Assembly (NCBI GenBank): GCA_001636815.1 | Contig: AZHD01000021.1 | Coordinates: 103,788 to 167,787 of the forward strand | Length of the DNA stretch: 64,000 bases | DNA from: Niveomyces insectorum RCEF 264 | Lineage: Eukaryota; Ascomycota; Sordariomycetes; Hypocreales; Cordycipitaceae | Direction of reading: 5' to 3' | Position numbers and translations under genes: made by a program | Notes under the pieces: model-generated | What the model saw: the letters and a program-made list of their open reading frames with translations, nothing else | Databases searched by the model: none | Told to the model about the DNA's origin: nothing | In this document: positions 43,614 through 55,127 of the stretch, piece by piece | Numbering within the stretch: the first letter of the stretch is position 1 | Layout: each line of letters starts with the position of its first letter

Positions 43614-46600
43614 GACGAGACCCCGCTTGAAGAGTCAAGATCGCCGTGGGCTGCAGGCCGGGCCAAGCCCAATGCGTGCCGTTTTCCCCTTTCCTTTTCG
43701 TTTTCTCTGGCCGTCTTTGCCTCCCTTTTTCCCCTGCCTCGGATGATGATGTCGTTCTAGGGAGTATGCCTGCAGCTCTGCCAAACTAGCAAAAAAAAGC
43801 AGGCTCATACAGAACAAAAGAGGGACATCGCGGAGACAAAAAGCATCCTCGTGAGAAGAAAAAATAGTACGCCACATGAAAACTACATATAGACGATAAA
43901 AGAATCTGCAAATCAGATTCAAAAGCATAGAGAGCTCTCCACTTTGTGCTTCTTCGTGTCTGTTTCTATGGACTTCCCTTATCTCGCCTGTGAGCTGTGC
44001 AGCCCAGCCGTATTCCTCCCCACGCCTCGTGTTTTCTATTTCTATTTTTATTTCTATTGATTTGTTTTGGTTTTAACGCTGTCATACAGACCTTCCTTTC
44101 GGTTCGTGTCTTTTGTCTGGTTCGCGTCTGTGGACGCTGGATGGTTTCCGTCCTTTTGATTGTTTTACGCCCTGCGCTGCATGTCGGCCTTGGCGTTTCG
44201 TGTGGCATACAGAGTAAGGTTTATGCAACCAAAAACCGGGACGGAGAGGGAGCAGCAGAGGGTGTATCAACGGGCTTGGAACGCCAGAGCACGATATCGT
44301 ATGTACCAGTCTTTGCGTGCAAATGGCGAAGGGATGTTTGATCGGAAGGGAGTCGGCGAGAGAGACAGAAAGAGAGACAGGCTCGACAGGGGAATCGATG
44401 CAAAATCTGAACATTTGTCTCGCCCATGGTGTCACGGGCCTGGGCGTCGGTCCATGGGTAGCATCGAGTGGCGGGATGCTGTACAGCGCCGTTTCGTCTT
44501 TTACGGTTGTTGTGTCTCTGAAGGACCGCCTACGAAGTATTATCATACAACTATATCCATCAAATCAAGGGGCGGCGTTATGCGAGCGCACGATGACGCG
44601 CGGGCAAGGCGCCAATGCGGCGACAAAAGGCGCCAGAAAGGTCAGAAGACACGAATTGGACGAATCAGACGAGCACATTTTTCTAGGAATATAAGAAAAA
44701 AAGAAAGAGAAAGAAAAAAGGGGGCAAAATGGTGTCTTCAGCCGTTGGGAGCCGAACAAAGCATCGCCAACACGAGGGGCCAAAAAACCGAGGAAAGTGG
44801 TGTGAGGCACACTGTAGGCAGGAAACTGACGCCTTCTTCGTACGAAAAGCACCAGTGGGCTGACTGCTCAAAATACGGTAAAGAAAAACCATTCCGTATC
44901 GTTCTCGTATCGCTTCGTATGGCAATCTTTTTTTGACCGTTTTTTCTGGCCCTAATTTTCCCTCCTTTAATTGCAGTGGATCGAGACTTGGTCGCGGGAC
45001 TGCCAATTTTAATTGGCGGGTGGGTCCTCCCTGGCGGTTCCCCTTTTCTTTTCTTTTTTTTCCCCCCGTTGCTAGGCAGGTAGACCCACTGAAACGTCCA
45101 TCCGCAAAAGGGAAAGTATCCTTTGTCCCTTTGTCGAACGCGACCGTTTTCCCTTTGCTGACCTGATCAGCGAAGGTCTGTACGACGGAAGGAACGACAG
45201 ACCGTGTTGCGTTTCTGTCCTTCGTCTTCACGAGGGAGAAGAAAAGTCACATGGTGCCTGCAGCGTGCAGCATGCAGTGCAGCAACTTGTACAGTACTGC
45301 TGCAACAGCGTGCCTGCCCCTTCTCAATTCCCGTTTGGGACCCACTTTCGTTTGAAAAAAAAGAAACAGAAAAAAAAAACAGAAAAAACAATCTGCACCA
45401 CTGCGGGGCCCACACAAATGCCGGTACTTTTTGCAGACCAGCGCTTTTTCTAGTGGGCAGACCACCGTAGTCGCAATAGCTTAATATGGACGCACCCGTC
45501 GGAAGTACCTACGGCGTAGGAGTTTAGTTGTACGAATTAGTTGTCTTCGTACGACCGTGAACGGCCCTCAGCAGGCTGGTACGCGTCCTCTACTCGCCCC
45601 TCCCTGCCTGCTGCAGCGTCACGTTGCCTTTGTCGAGGATAGAGTGTGCTCCTTTGGCGGTGCTCGTCAATCTACCCACTTCCTTGTCCCCTTTTCACCG
45701 TTGGCAAAACGGACGGTTGATCTCCTTTTTCCTCTCGGCGGCGGTCTCGGCAGCGATTCCGTCATCTTGACTGGTTCGGTCGTACGCCGTCCAAGGAACG
45801 GAGAAAACCGTGGCAACGACAACGGGCGGGCTCTGGCATGCCAGGTAGAAACATCACAACGAAAAAGTTTTCCTCGCTTAGCAAGAAACGGAGTCTGGAT
45901 CCGTCTACCGTATGTCGTAGCGCCCTCACGGATCGCGGTTCGACTCCATCTATGGAGTCTCAGTTGCAATGTGCACTCGTATCGCCCTGCCCACTCGCGT
46001 TCACAAAGACCCTGAAAGAATAGCCAGCCCCGTCCGGGCCCCATAACAGGGACGCACCTTGAAATGACGATCGGAGCCTGTGCACTGTCTGGCCCCTGTC
46101 TAAGCGTTCATTCGGTTTTTTTTTCTTTTTTTTTTTCTTTTTTTTTCCTTCCTTTTTTTGTCCATGCAATCTTACTGAGGTCTCCAGAAGAGACACGCAG
46201 GGAAAAGGGACCAAAAAAGGGCAAGCCTCCTATGGAACTGTGCCACGGGCAACCCAGCAACAGCGTGCCAATGCCGTGGATGCAGAAAAGGAGAAGCGAG
46301 ATGGGAAGCAGAGCGAACGGTTGTCGTTGGTGATGGTGATGTTTGTCCGTTGTAAAGCGTAAAATTGCACGTATTTGGAGCTCTACAACTATGTACGGAA
46401 TACTCCCTATGGATATGTTTCTACCACATCTTACGGTGAGCTTAGCACGCCGTCAGTATGGCAACCACCGTCAGGAATGCTTCTGGGTCGCGCTTGCTCT
46501 TGCCCTTCTCAAACCAAATGCCTTCTTTTGTTCACCCCTCCCTGGCCGCAGTCTCACCCCCCACCCCCCCTTTTTTCACGGGCGGTCCAAGTGCCTCCTT

Positions 46601-46799
46601 GCTCATTCAATCTTCATGCCCTGGCAGCCAATCAGAAGGCCGGGCAATACGCAAAAGGAAGGGAAAGCAGCCAGATCGTCCTTTCTCGTTCAGGGCCATT
46701 CACGCGTTGTCCTCAAGTGCTCACCCTGTGCTCACTGCCCTGTGGGTTGCTCCTGCCCTTTGCTGTTGCTGTTGCTGTGCTGGTCCGTGCTCCCTGTTC

Positions 46800-47256
46800 C
46801 AAAATACACCCCCCCCTCTCTCTCTGTCGTTCCTTCTTTTTCTCGCTCCTTCCCTCCCTTTTCTTCTTCCTTTTTCTTTCCCTCCTTTCCCTCTTTTCTC
46901 TTTTTCTTTCCTTCTTCTCCTCTCCTCTTTCTCTTTCTCTTCCTTCCACACACTTTTTCTGTCCATCACGAGATACCCAACTTGACGCGCTCAAGGCCAA
47001 CGATACCCTTCCCCCCCTTCCACCTACTTTTAATAATACCATTTTTTTCTTGTGATACCCCTTGTTTTTTAACGTTTGTTTTCTTTCTCATAATAATTTC
47101 ATTTTTTTGTCTGAGATACCCTCGATACCCTAATCTCCAAGATACCCAACAGACTTTTTGTCAACAAAAAATAAAAAAGCGCAATTTTTTTTGCACACGA
47201 TCAACTCTTCGAACCAAATCTTCCAAAACCAACCACCCATCAACAAATCATTCGCA
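46800..47256 (+). promoter_or_regulatory. Promoter and leader of PH-domain gene with six GATACCC motifs
   Basis: A CT-rich tract (46800-46960) is followed by six exact GATACCC heptamers, all in the same orientation, at 46972, 47002, 47054, 47115, 47124 and 47141, ending 110 bp before the start codon. Random expectation for a given 7-mer is roughly one per 16 kb per strand, so the cluster is not chance composition. It could bind a transcription factor or act in the mRNA leader. Confidence 0.6.
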
Positions 47257-49249
47257 ATGGCCGACGAACAGAAGCCCGTTGAGACCCCCGCCGTCGAGGC
47301 GCCTGCTGCCGAGACCCCTACTCCCGCCGTCGAGGCCACCCCGGCTGCTGATGCGCCCGCCGTCGAAGTGACGGCGGCTGAGCCTGCTGCCGCTCCTGCT
47401 GCCGCTACTGAGGCGCCGGCTGCTGAGGTCGTCAACGCGGAGCCCGCCGCTGTCGAGGCCGCTGCTCCGGCTGTCGAGCCCAAGAAGGAGGAGGCCAAGC
47501 CCATTGAGGCTGGCGTTCTCGAGGCCAAGGGCACGAGCTTCCCCAAGTATGTTCTCGTTCCTCGGTTTTTTGGTTTTTTTTTATCAAAACAACGGCTAAC
47601 CCATTAGGAACTTCCTCTACACGAAAAAGTTCTTCTGGTTCGGCTCGGAGCCCGTCAGCGCCAAGGACCTCGCCACGTATGTCAAGAGCGAGAAGGCCAC
47701 CGATGTCGCCCACCACATCGTGTCCTGGGCTTCGGAGACCGGCAAGGGCCTTCTCTTCTACGGCGAGAAGCACGGCGAGAAATCGACCGCCCACGGCGTC
47801 ATTCACCTGGTACGAATTCTAAATATTTTCAGACGCGGAAACAATCATGTTTTTATACTTCTCCGATCTAATACTAACGTTTTGTTGTCGTAGGCCGATG
47901 CTTCGGAGCCTTCCGTCGAGGGTTCCAACAAGTTCCAGCTCACGTCCAAGGGTCACAAGCACGTGTTCAAGGCTTCCTCGGCCGCTGAGCGCGACAACTG
48001 GGTGAACCAGCTCAAGGCCAAGATTGCCGAGGCCAAGGAGCTCGCCACCCAGGTCACCGACAGCGAGACCTACAAGAGCACGCTTGCCTCGCTCAAACCC
48101 GCCAAGAAGGAGGAGAAGAAGCCCGAGGAGGCCCCCAAGGCCGAGGAACCGGCTGCCGCTGCCCCTGAGGAGGCTACTGCCGTGGCTGCTGCCGCGACCG
48201 CGGCCCCTGCTACCGAGGAGGCTCCCAAGGAAGAGCCGCCCAAGGAAGAGAAGAAGGAGGAGCCCAAGCGCCGGTCTGCGTCGCGCAAGCGCAACTCCAT
48301 CTTCGGGACCCTCATTGGCGGCAGCAAGAAGGAGGAAAAGAAGGAAGAGAAGAAGGACGAGAAGAAGGACGACAAGCCTGCTGAGGCTGAGCCCGCCAAG
48401 GATGGCGAAGCCGCTGCTGCTGCCGCGCCCGCTCCTGCCGAGGCTGCTCCCGCTGCTGAGACGCCCAAGGATGAGGCTGCCCCCGCCGCTGAGGCTCCGG
48501 CCGCTGAAGCGGAGACTGCTACTGCGGAGGCGGCTGCTTCTACCCCCGAGGTCAAGACACCGCCTGCGACCAAGCGTGGCAGGTAAGTCGATACTTCGCA
48601 ACAACCTGTCTTTCTAACTTTTTGTTCTGCATCACGTGTCTAACAATTTCGCAGCATCTTCGGTAACCTGGGTTTCTCTTCCAAGAAGAAGACGCCTGAG
48701 GCCGAGGCTGGCCCGGCCCCCCCTGCCAAGGACACCCCGGCCGAGCCTGCTGCCGTCTCGGAGACCGCCCCCGTGATCCCGGCTGTCGAGACTACCGAGC
48801 CTCTGTCGACGGACGTCGCCTCGCCTACTGAGGCTGCCTCGGCTGACGCTTCGGCTGAGGCTACCCATGCCACCAACGGCGAGACGAAGAAGGAGGTGAA
48901 GAGCGACAAGCGCAAGTCGTCCCTGCCCTTTGGCTTCGGTGGCAAGAAGGACAAGTCCGATGACGAGGGCGAGAAGCGCAAGAGCTCGTTCTCGATCATC
49001 CGCAACACCGTCCGCCTGAACCGCAAGGACAAGACCGCTGCGGCGGCGAAGCCCGAGAAGGATGCGGCTGAGGAGAAGCCTGCGGAGGCCGAGGCCGCCA
49101 AGGAGACCCCCAAGGAGGAGGCTGCTCCGGCCGAGGGTGAGGCGGCTGCTGCTGCCGCTCCTGCCGCCACTCCCGCTGTCGCTGCTGAGGAGGCTCCTGT
49201 GGAAGCCGCGGCCCCTGCCGCCGCTCCCCAGGTTGCCGCCACCGCATAG
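47257..49249 (+). CDS. Meu6-like PH-domain protein, Ala/Glu/Lys-rich
   Basis: Cytoplasmic or membrane-associated protein with a divergent pleckstrin-homology domain as in S. pombe Meu6; biochemical role unknown. Exons 47257-47546, 47608-47809, 47894-48582, 48655-49249 (591 aa); introns of 61, 84 and 72 nt, all with CTAAC branch sites. The PH region reads NFLYTKKFFWFGSEPVSAKDL ... GLLFYGEKHG ... HLADASEPSVEGSNKFQL...HKHVFKASSAAERDNWVNQL, ending with the expected Trp in the last helix; it spans introns 1 and 2. N- and C-terminal flanks are low-complexity Ala/Pro/Glu repeats with RSASRKRNSIFGTLIG, GSIFGNLGF and KRKSSFSII blocks, likely basic or phosphorylatable segments. Codon use is strongly biased to C-ending codons, suggesting high expression. 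Start ATG has a CGCAATGG context after a CA-rich leader. Confidence 0.85.
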
Positions 49250-50693
49250 AATGCTCGGCGTGCACTAGTGTACAGACGGCGACAATGAGTGGTGGTGGGC
49301 TCTCCGACGATGTTGTGCCGGTCCTCTGCCTTCTTTTTTTCTTTCTTCCATTTGGCGAACCTCCGGCTGAGGTTCAGCTGAAAAGGGCATTGCTTGGGAA
49401 AAAGCACCACGGCCAGTATGCATTGTTTTGGGGGGTGACCACCCCTCGTTGTTCGTTGGTTTGGTTTCGGGTCATTCGGTTTCTGCATTTGAGATACCCA
49501 GTCGAAAAAGGACAGTCGGAGTCGTTTTTGTTTTTTGTTTTTGTTTTTGTGTTTGCCGAAGTGAACGAGGATGCGGTAGGACTCATCTGCTCACTTACGT
49601 GAGTCGGAGTGTTCTTCGCTTTCTCCGCCACTTTCCGCCATTTGCTGTTTGTTTTTTTTGTGTCATTTTTGTCTTTCCTTTCCCATTTTCCATCTTGCTT
49701 CTGTTTTTTGATTCTCGTCATGAAGAAAAACCGCTCGAAAACCCCCACAAAAAATTAGTCTTTGCTTTTCCCACGACGCGCATAGTTCCTAGATATCTAG
49801 TATCTACCTAATAATTTATCGCTGCGTTTATCACTGTTTTATATTCTCGTTCTCGTTTGTGTAGACGTGTGTATTGTGTATATCTTGCTATGTGTGCCGT
49901 CGATTTTCTCGTCTTCATAAAAAGGTGCGTCTGGTGTGCTCCATCCTACGAGAGAGAGCCCTTCTTACCATGTCCCCCCAAAAGCTCCTTGTCCAGCCCA
50001 CACAGCGTTCTTGAACACGTTCTTTTTCATTTCTAGTTTGTTTTGTGTTATGTCGTGGAATCGGGAATCCGTGAACGGTTCATCTGCTTTCTTTTGTTTT
50101 TCTCTGATTCGCTTTACTGTGAATGCTTCTGTGCATCGTTTGTTGCCCTTGTTTGAAGAGGAATATATAAAAAAAAGCCATGGACGGTGAAGGAAGACCT
50201 TCCAAGAATACCACGACGGAAACGGTTTCACGACGGCTGTCTGCTCTCCTCTGCTCTGCTGCGCGAGAAGAGAATCCTGTTACGTGTTTTTTGTTGGGTA
50301 CTTTTCCCGTTCTCCCTCCCTTCCGAGCGTGTTTTGCTTTGCCCTCTCTCCTTTGGTCCTGTTTATTTTGCTTCAGCTGTTGCCTGTCCCAAGCCATTTG
50401 GCCCTCCTAATAAGACCACCCCAAACTCCCAAAACAACAACCGTTTATCGTCTTCGTGTTTTGCCCAATTCTATTGCATATATCTCTTGAAAGCAGCTGC
50501 AAAATAATAACCATAAAAAAGAAACATGATTAATAAAACAAAATCGTGTATTATAGCCAGAATTCGAGCGGAAACATAGTTTCCCAATGGAGCCAATGAA
50601 AAAGACAAAACACCAAAACGAAATGACAAAAAGGGTATCTTCCGTTTACGCCGCGTTGTTCTGTATAAACGATGTGTGTGACCTTTTTTTTCT
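49250..50693. other. Convergent 3' region, no gene seen
   Basis: T-rich 3' flank of the PH gene and the 3' flank of the histidine kinase gene. Short frames only. A further GATACCC (49493-49499) lies downstream of the PH gene. Confidence 0.6.
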
Positions 50694-53600
50694 TCATATG
50701 GTGACGGTGTTGGTGCTGCTGCTGCTGTTGTATTTGGTCACCAGCTCGTGGATTTTGGGCATCAACTGCGCCAGCCGGAATGGCTTCGAGATGACGTCGT
50801 CCTAAAAAGTGTTAGTACGAAAAAGAAAAAAGAATAAAAAAAACAACAGAAACGGACAACGCACAATGCCAGCCGCCTTGGCGCTCGCAATCTGTTCGGG
50901 GCGGGCGTAGGCAGTCACCGCTAGGATGGGCACGTGGCGCACCAGCGTGCCGGCCCGCTCCCACGCGCGGATGGCCCGGGCACACGCCATGCCGTCCATG
51001 ACGGGCATCTCCAGGTCCATCAGCACGATGGAGATGTGGACGCGTGCGGCGGACGGCTCGTCGTCGCTCGCCTCTGGCGTCGTGCACCACAACGTCGAGT
51101 GCCGCAGAAAGTCCAGCGCCTCTTGTCCGTGGTTGGCCACCAGCGTGCGGTTGCCGCCCTTGTCCAGCTGGCGTTGCAGCACCCGCTGGTTCACCAGGTT
51201 GTCTTCGACAATGAGCACGTCCAGCGCGGACGCGGGCTCGGGCTCGTCGGGTCGCGTCGTGGTGGCGTCCAAAACAGGGCCGCTGCTGCTGGCTGCAGAG
51301 GGTGTAACGGAAATGGAAGACAAGTCCCATTCGGCGCCTGCTGCCGCTGCGGGGCTGGTGACGGGGGGAGGCGATGCGAGCAGGATGGGCGGCGATGCCA
51401 GCGCCAAATGCACGGGTGCGGGTGCCGGTGTTGTCGGGATCGACTCAGTTGTGCAGGCGCATGTGCGAGGCCGGTACCCCGTGCCGCCAGCCGCGTAGAT
51501 GATAACAGGGATGGTCGACGCGGCCGCCGCAGGTAGCTCGGCCGAGAGCGAGGACCAGTCCCCCGGTGTCGGAGCTGTCGATGGTTCCTCAGCCGGGATC
51601 GATGTGGCGGTTTTCCGGCACTGGACGTAAAAGGCAAACGTGCTGCCTTCGCCCGGGTACGAGGCGACGCCAATCTGGCCGCCCTGCAGCTCCGCCAGGC
51701 GCCGCGAGATAAACAACCCGAGCCCGGACCCGCCGTATTGCACATGCGTGCGAGGCGATGCCTGCGAGAAGTGTTGGAACAGCGTGTTTTTCTCGTCCTC
51801 TTGCAAACCCGGGCCGCTGTCGGTCACGGCGATGTGCAGGTTCACCAAGGCGCCATCGCCCCATTCCGGCCGGTCGGTCAGTCCCGGCTGGGCCTGCTGG
51901 CCCGACACGTAGCGCAGGTCGGCCGCGGACAGCGCCGCGTCGCTGTCGAAGGTGTCACTCGCCCCGTCTGATGCGCCGAGAGACACAATAATGGACCTGT
52001 TTTCGCTCGTCCGTGTGAAGTTGATGGCGTTCATCATGAGGTCGACGAGAACCTGGTTGAGCCGCGACGCGTCCAAACGCAGCCAGCCGCCGACCCCGAC
52101 GAGGGTTTGGTAGGACGGCTGGACACGCAGTGTGCAGCGGATGTCGTGGGCGACCAGCTCGCGTTCGAGCATGTTCAGTGTGTCGCGGACCACCGCCACG
52201 GGGCGGATGTCGACCGGCGTGAGCGGAACCAGCTGCGAGTCCAGCTTGGAGAGGGTCAGAATGTCCTCCACAATGCGTTTCTGGTGGTTGGCGCACAACG
52301 AGATGGTGCTCGTGGCGTCCAGGATGCTGCCCAGAAAGCCGCCCACCCGCACCCTGTCCTCGTCGCTTTTCCAGCCGACGTCGTCCATCGTGGAGTGCAG
52401 CTCGCCGATCGAGCTGGTGATCTCGTCGACGCTTTGCAAGACGGCGCTCAGGGGGTTGCGCATCTCGTGGCTGGTGATGTCGATGAAACTCTCCTGCTGC
52501 CGCTTGTGCTCCACCGCCTCCTGCCGCAGCTGAATCTGAAATTCCTCGGCCAACTTCTGCTGGGAGATGTCCGTGATGCAGCCAAAGATGCCCTTGAGTT
52601 CGCCGGTTGTGTCGTCCGTTTGGGGATACGCCCGGAAAAGCACCCACGTGGCGATCTCGATCGGATCGTCCACGCTGCTGTTGGCGGACATGGCGGTGTT
52701 CTGCTGGAACCGGAATTCGTGCGTCACAATGGCCTTCTCCCGTATCAGCCGGTTCCACACGGCCAGGACACCGGGTCGGTCTTCTTCGTGCACGCTGTCC
52801 ATCCACGTCGCCCACAACGACGCGTCCTCGTCCTCCTCCGTATCCGGGGGCGGAGGTGCCGCGTACGCAGCGGTTGTCAATGCCGAAGCAGGGGACGACA
52901 TAGAGCGAGACCGGGACCGGGACCGGGACCGGGGAGGTGTCTGCCTCGCGTGCCGCGAGATCTTGTACCACATGTCGTTGCAGTACGTGATGCGTCCGGT
53001 TCCGTCCGCCACAAACATGCCCACGGGCGTGAACTCGGCCATGCGCATAAACTTGTTTTCGCTGTCGGCTGCCTGTTGCGTGCGTATGCGCAGCTGCTGG
53101 GACAGCTCTTGCCGGTCCTGCGCGGCCCTGCGCGCGGCGCGTTGGCTGCGGCGCACCTCTTCCTCGAACAGAACCACCGACGCCAGCGACGTGGTCAGCT
53201 GCCGTGCCAGCAGGTGCACGAACAGGCGGTAGTCGCGGTTGTACGGCCGGCGCGGGTTGGTGCCCATGACGACAAAGCCGGACACCGACAGGGAGGCCGC
53301 ATCCTCCGCCGTTGTGGTCGACAGCGGCGCCGTGGGGTGATGCACGGGGAACACGACGACTGTGCGGCAGGGGTCGTCGAACCCGCGCTCGCCTTGCAAG
53401 CCGGCCAAGAGATCCAAGGGCAACGTGCCGTCGTCGAGAGACAGCAGAACGGGGGACGGCGAGCCGGGTGTGAGGCCGCTGGCCGCCCTGACGATGGACG
53501 CGCGCATGTACGGCGCGAAGCCCTCGTCGCTCGTACGGAGATCAAGCGCTGTGACCGCCGCCGGGTGTCCCTTTGGCACGCCGAGCGCGGCCTCCAAAAC

Positions 53601-55127
53601 GACACGCGGTGGGCTCGCCACGCTGCCCGACACGATGGACGACACATCACTCTCCAAGTCATCGCCGTCGCCGTCGTCGCTGCTGCTGCTGCCAAGAACC
53701 GAGTACAGAAGAGCAAACGGCACGTCGTACTCGTTGTACTCGAGCCCCTTCTGGGCCGCCTGCCAAAATTCCTGCACCGTCTGTGCGGTCGCGGTCTTCT
53801 CGCCCACTTCGTTCAGCGTCAGCATCCGCCGCTCGTTCACCTTGCGTCGCGTGTTCTCAAAAACAGGGTTGTAGAGCGCCACCACCGAGCCGTCGCGGCC
53901 GACGAGCGGGACAATGGACCAGTTGAAAAAGGTCTCTTCGAGGAAGCCGTGGCGGGTAATAAACAGACGATCGTCCTGCTTGAGCATGGCTTGTCCGACG
54001 TGCCAGGCGCTGTGGAAGCTCGGTTGCATGTCGTCCCAGATCTCGGCCCAGCTGTCGGCGTAGTTGGACCCCATGAGCTGCGGGTGCTTTTGGCCCACAA
54101 GCGAGATGTACGCCTCGTTGTAGATGGCCGTGTATTGTGGTCCCCAGTACAGGGCGGCCGGATGGGGGCTGGCCATGACCATGTTGGCCATGGTGCGGAG
54201 GTCACCGGGCCACTGCTCGACGGGACCCAAGGGCGTGGCGGCCCAATTGACGGACCGCGCGAAGCGAATGTGCGCAGGGAGGTCGTCGGTCAAGGCAATG
54301 CGGGTCCAATCGAAAAACGGCGCCTGGACATCGTCTTTGCGCTCCGTAGCAGCGCCGATCACACCGTCGATAGCGTCCACCCGTGCGACGGACTCGCTGT
54401 GCCAACCTTCCGCAGCGCGAATCAATTCTCCCGACACGCCATCCGCATGGATGGCCACGCCGGTCCCTGTCCCCGTCAATTTTGACCACGATCCGGCCGT
54501 CGCCTCTCCGGTGCCGTCTGTCCCTGCAGGGCGGCTCGTGCTGGTTGCCCGGATAAGCCGGTAGCGGCGGCGCAGCGTTGACGCGGTCCACCATAAGCCC
54601 GCAAACGCCTTCCGAGACGACGAATGGCGGCGAACCGCACACGACTGTATACGACGAGAGCCTGCTTCGAGCTGCATGTTGTCTGTTTGCTCCTTCTCGG
54701 TGTCACCCGGGTCGAGCACCCAGGCCTTGAATTGCTGGTAGTCTGCATTTTGTATGACCGCCAAGTCCTCCTCGGCCGATTGGTGAGAGCGGAGGAGGAT
54801 CTGGTCCGAGACGGGTTGTGCGGCCCGGAGAGCAGCATTGGCGAAGAGCACGACCAGAGGTCCGGGGTGCGCGTTGGCCGGATCCGTGACGTCCACGAAA
54901 AAGGTGGGCCGGTCGTCCTGGTCGAGCACTTCGACAACATCAATGTCGTGGAGCGGCACCGGAGACGGAGACGGCCGGAGCGGTAATGAAAGCAACGTCG
55001 AAGAGTCCGGGGCCGGTGTGCCCGGACGACTTCCGGCCGGCGTGGCGGCCGCAACAACTGTACCCTTGGGAAGAAACTGCTTTGTCACAACCTCGGGGTC
55101 GGGCTCGTCGTGAAGGCGTCCGATCAT
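50694..55127 (-). CDS. Hybrid histidine kinase (PAS - HisKA - HATPase - REC)
   Basis: Multistep phosphorelay sensor that passes phosphate via an HPt protein to response regulators; 1456 aa. Exons 55127-50865 and 50801-50694; the 63-nt intron (GTGCGT, CTAAC, TAG) lies within the receiver domain. A PAS fold near residues 310-450 contains TPLGPVEQWPGDL and YNEAYISLVGQKHPQLMG, a second follows (GMFVADGTGRITYCN). H-box: FIDITSHEMRNPLSAV with phospho-His about residue 887. N-box: VLVDLMMNAINFT. G-boxes: DSGPGLQED and GGSGLGLFISRRLAELQGG. Receiver: LDVLIVEDNLVNQ, phospho-acceptor Asp about 1371 in VLMDLEMPVMDG, and conserved Lys (SKPF) about 1427 from the last exon. No transmembrane segment is evident, so it is probably soluble. 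The HHK class cannot be assigned with certainty. Start taken at the first ATG (55127); the frame continues upstream from a TTG. Confidence 0.93.

Larger units (their letters stand above)
39451..47256. other. 7.8-kb gene-poor region between SFP1 and the PH-domain gene
   Basis: No frame on either strand shows G/C-ending codon bias or recognisable domains, unlike every assigned gene. Homopolymers and pyrimidine tracts are abundant. Contents seen: a 9-bp repeat (41758-41791), TACA, GA/CA and AAAAAAT microsatellites (42424-42453, 43286-43321, 43579-43613), a CCTACGGCGTAGG palindrome (45508-45520), long T runs (46115-46160), a strongly CT-rich tract (46800-46960) and GATACCC repeats (46972-47147). 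No tRNA or rRNA recognised. Confidence 0.55.

Noticed and set aside
45931..45950. tRNA B-box-like GGTTCGACTCC
   Set aside because: The flanking bases do not form a 5-bp T-stem and no A box or acceptor stem is found at the right distance.
47257..49249. Ala/Glu/Lys-rich repeats as an antifreeze or LEA-type protein
   Set aside because: The PH-domain core and SIFG-type motifs identify a Meu6-like PH protein; the rest is generic low complexity.
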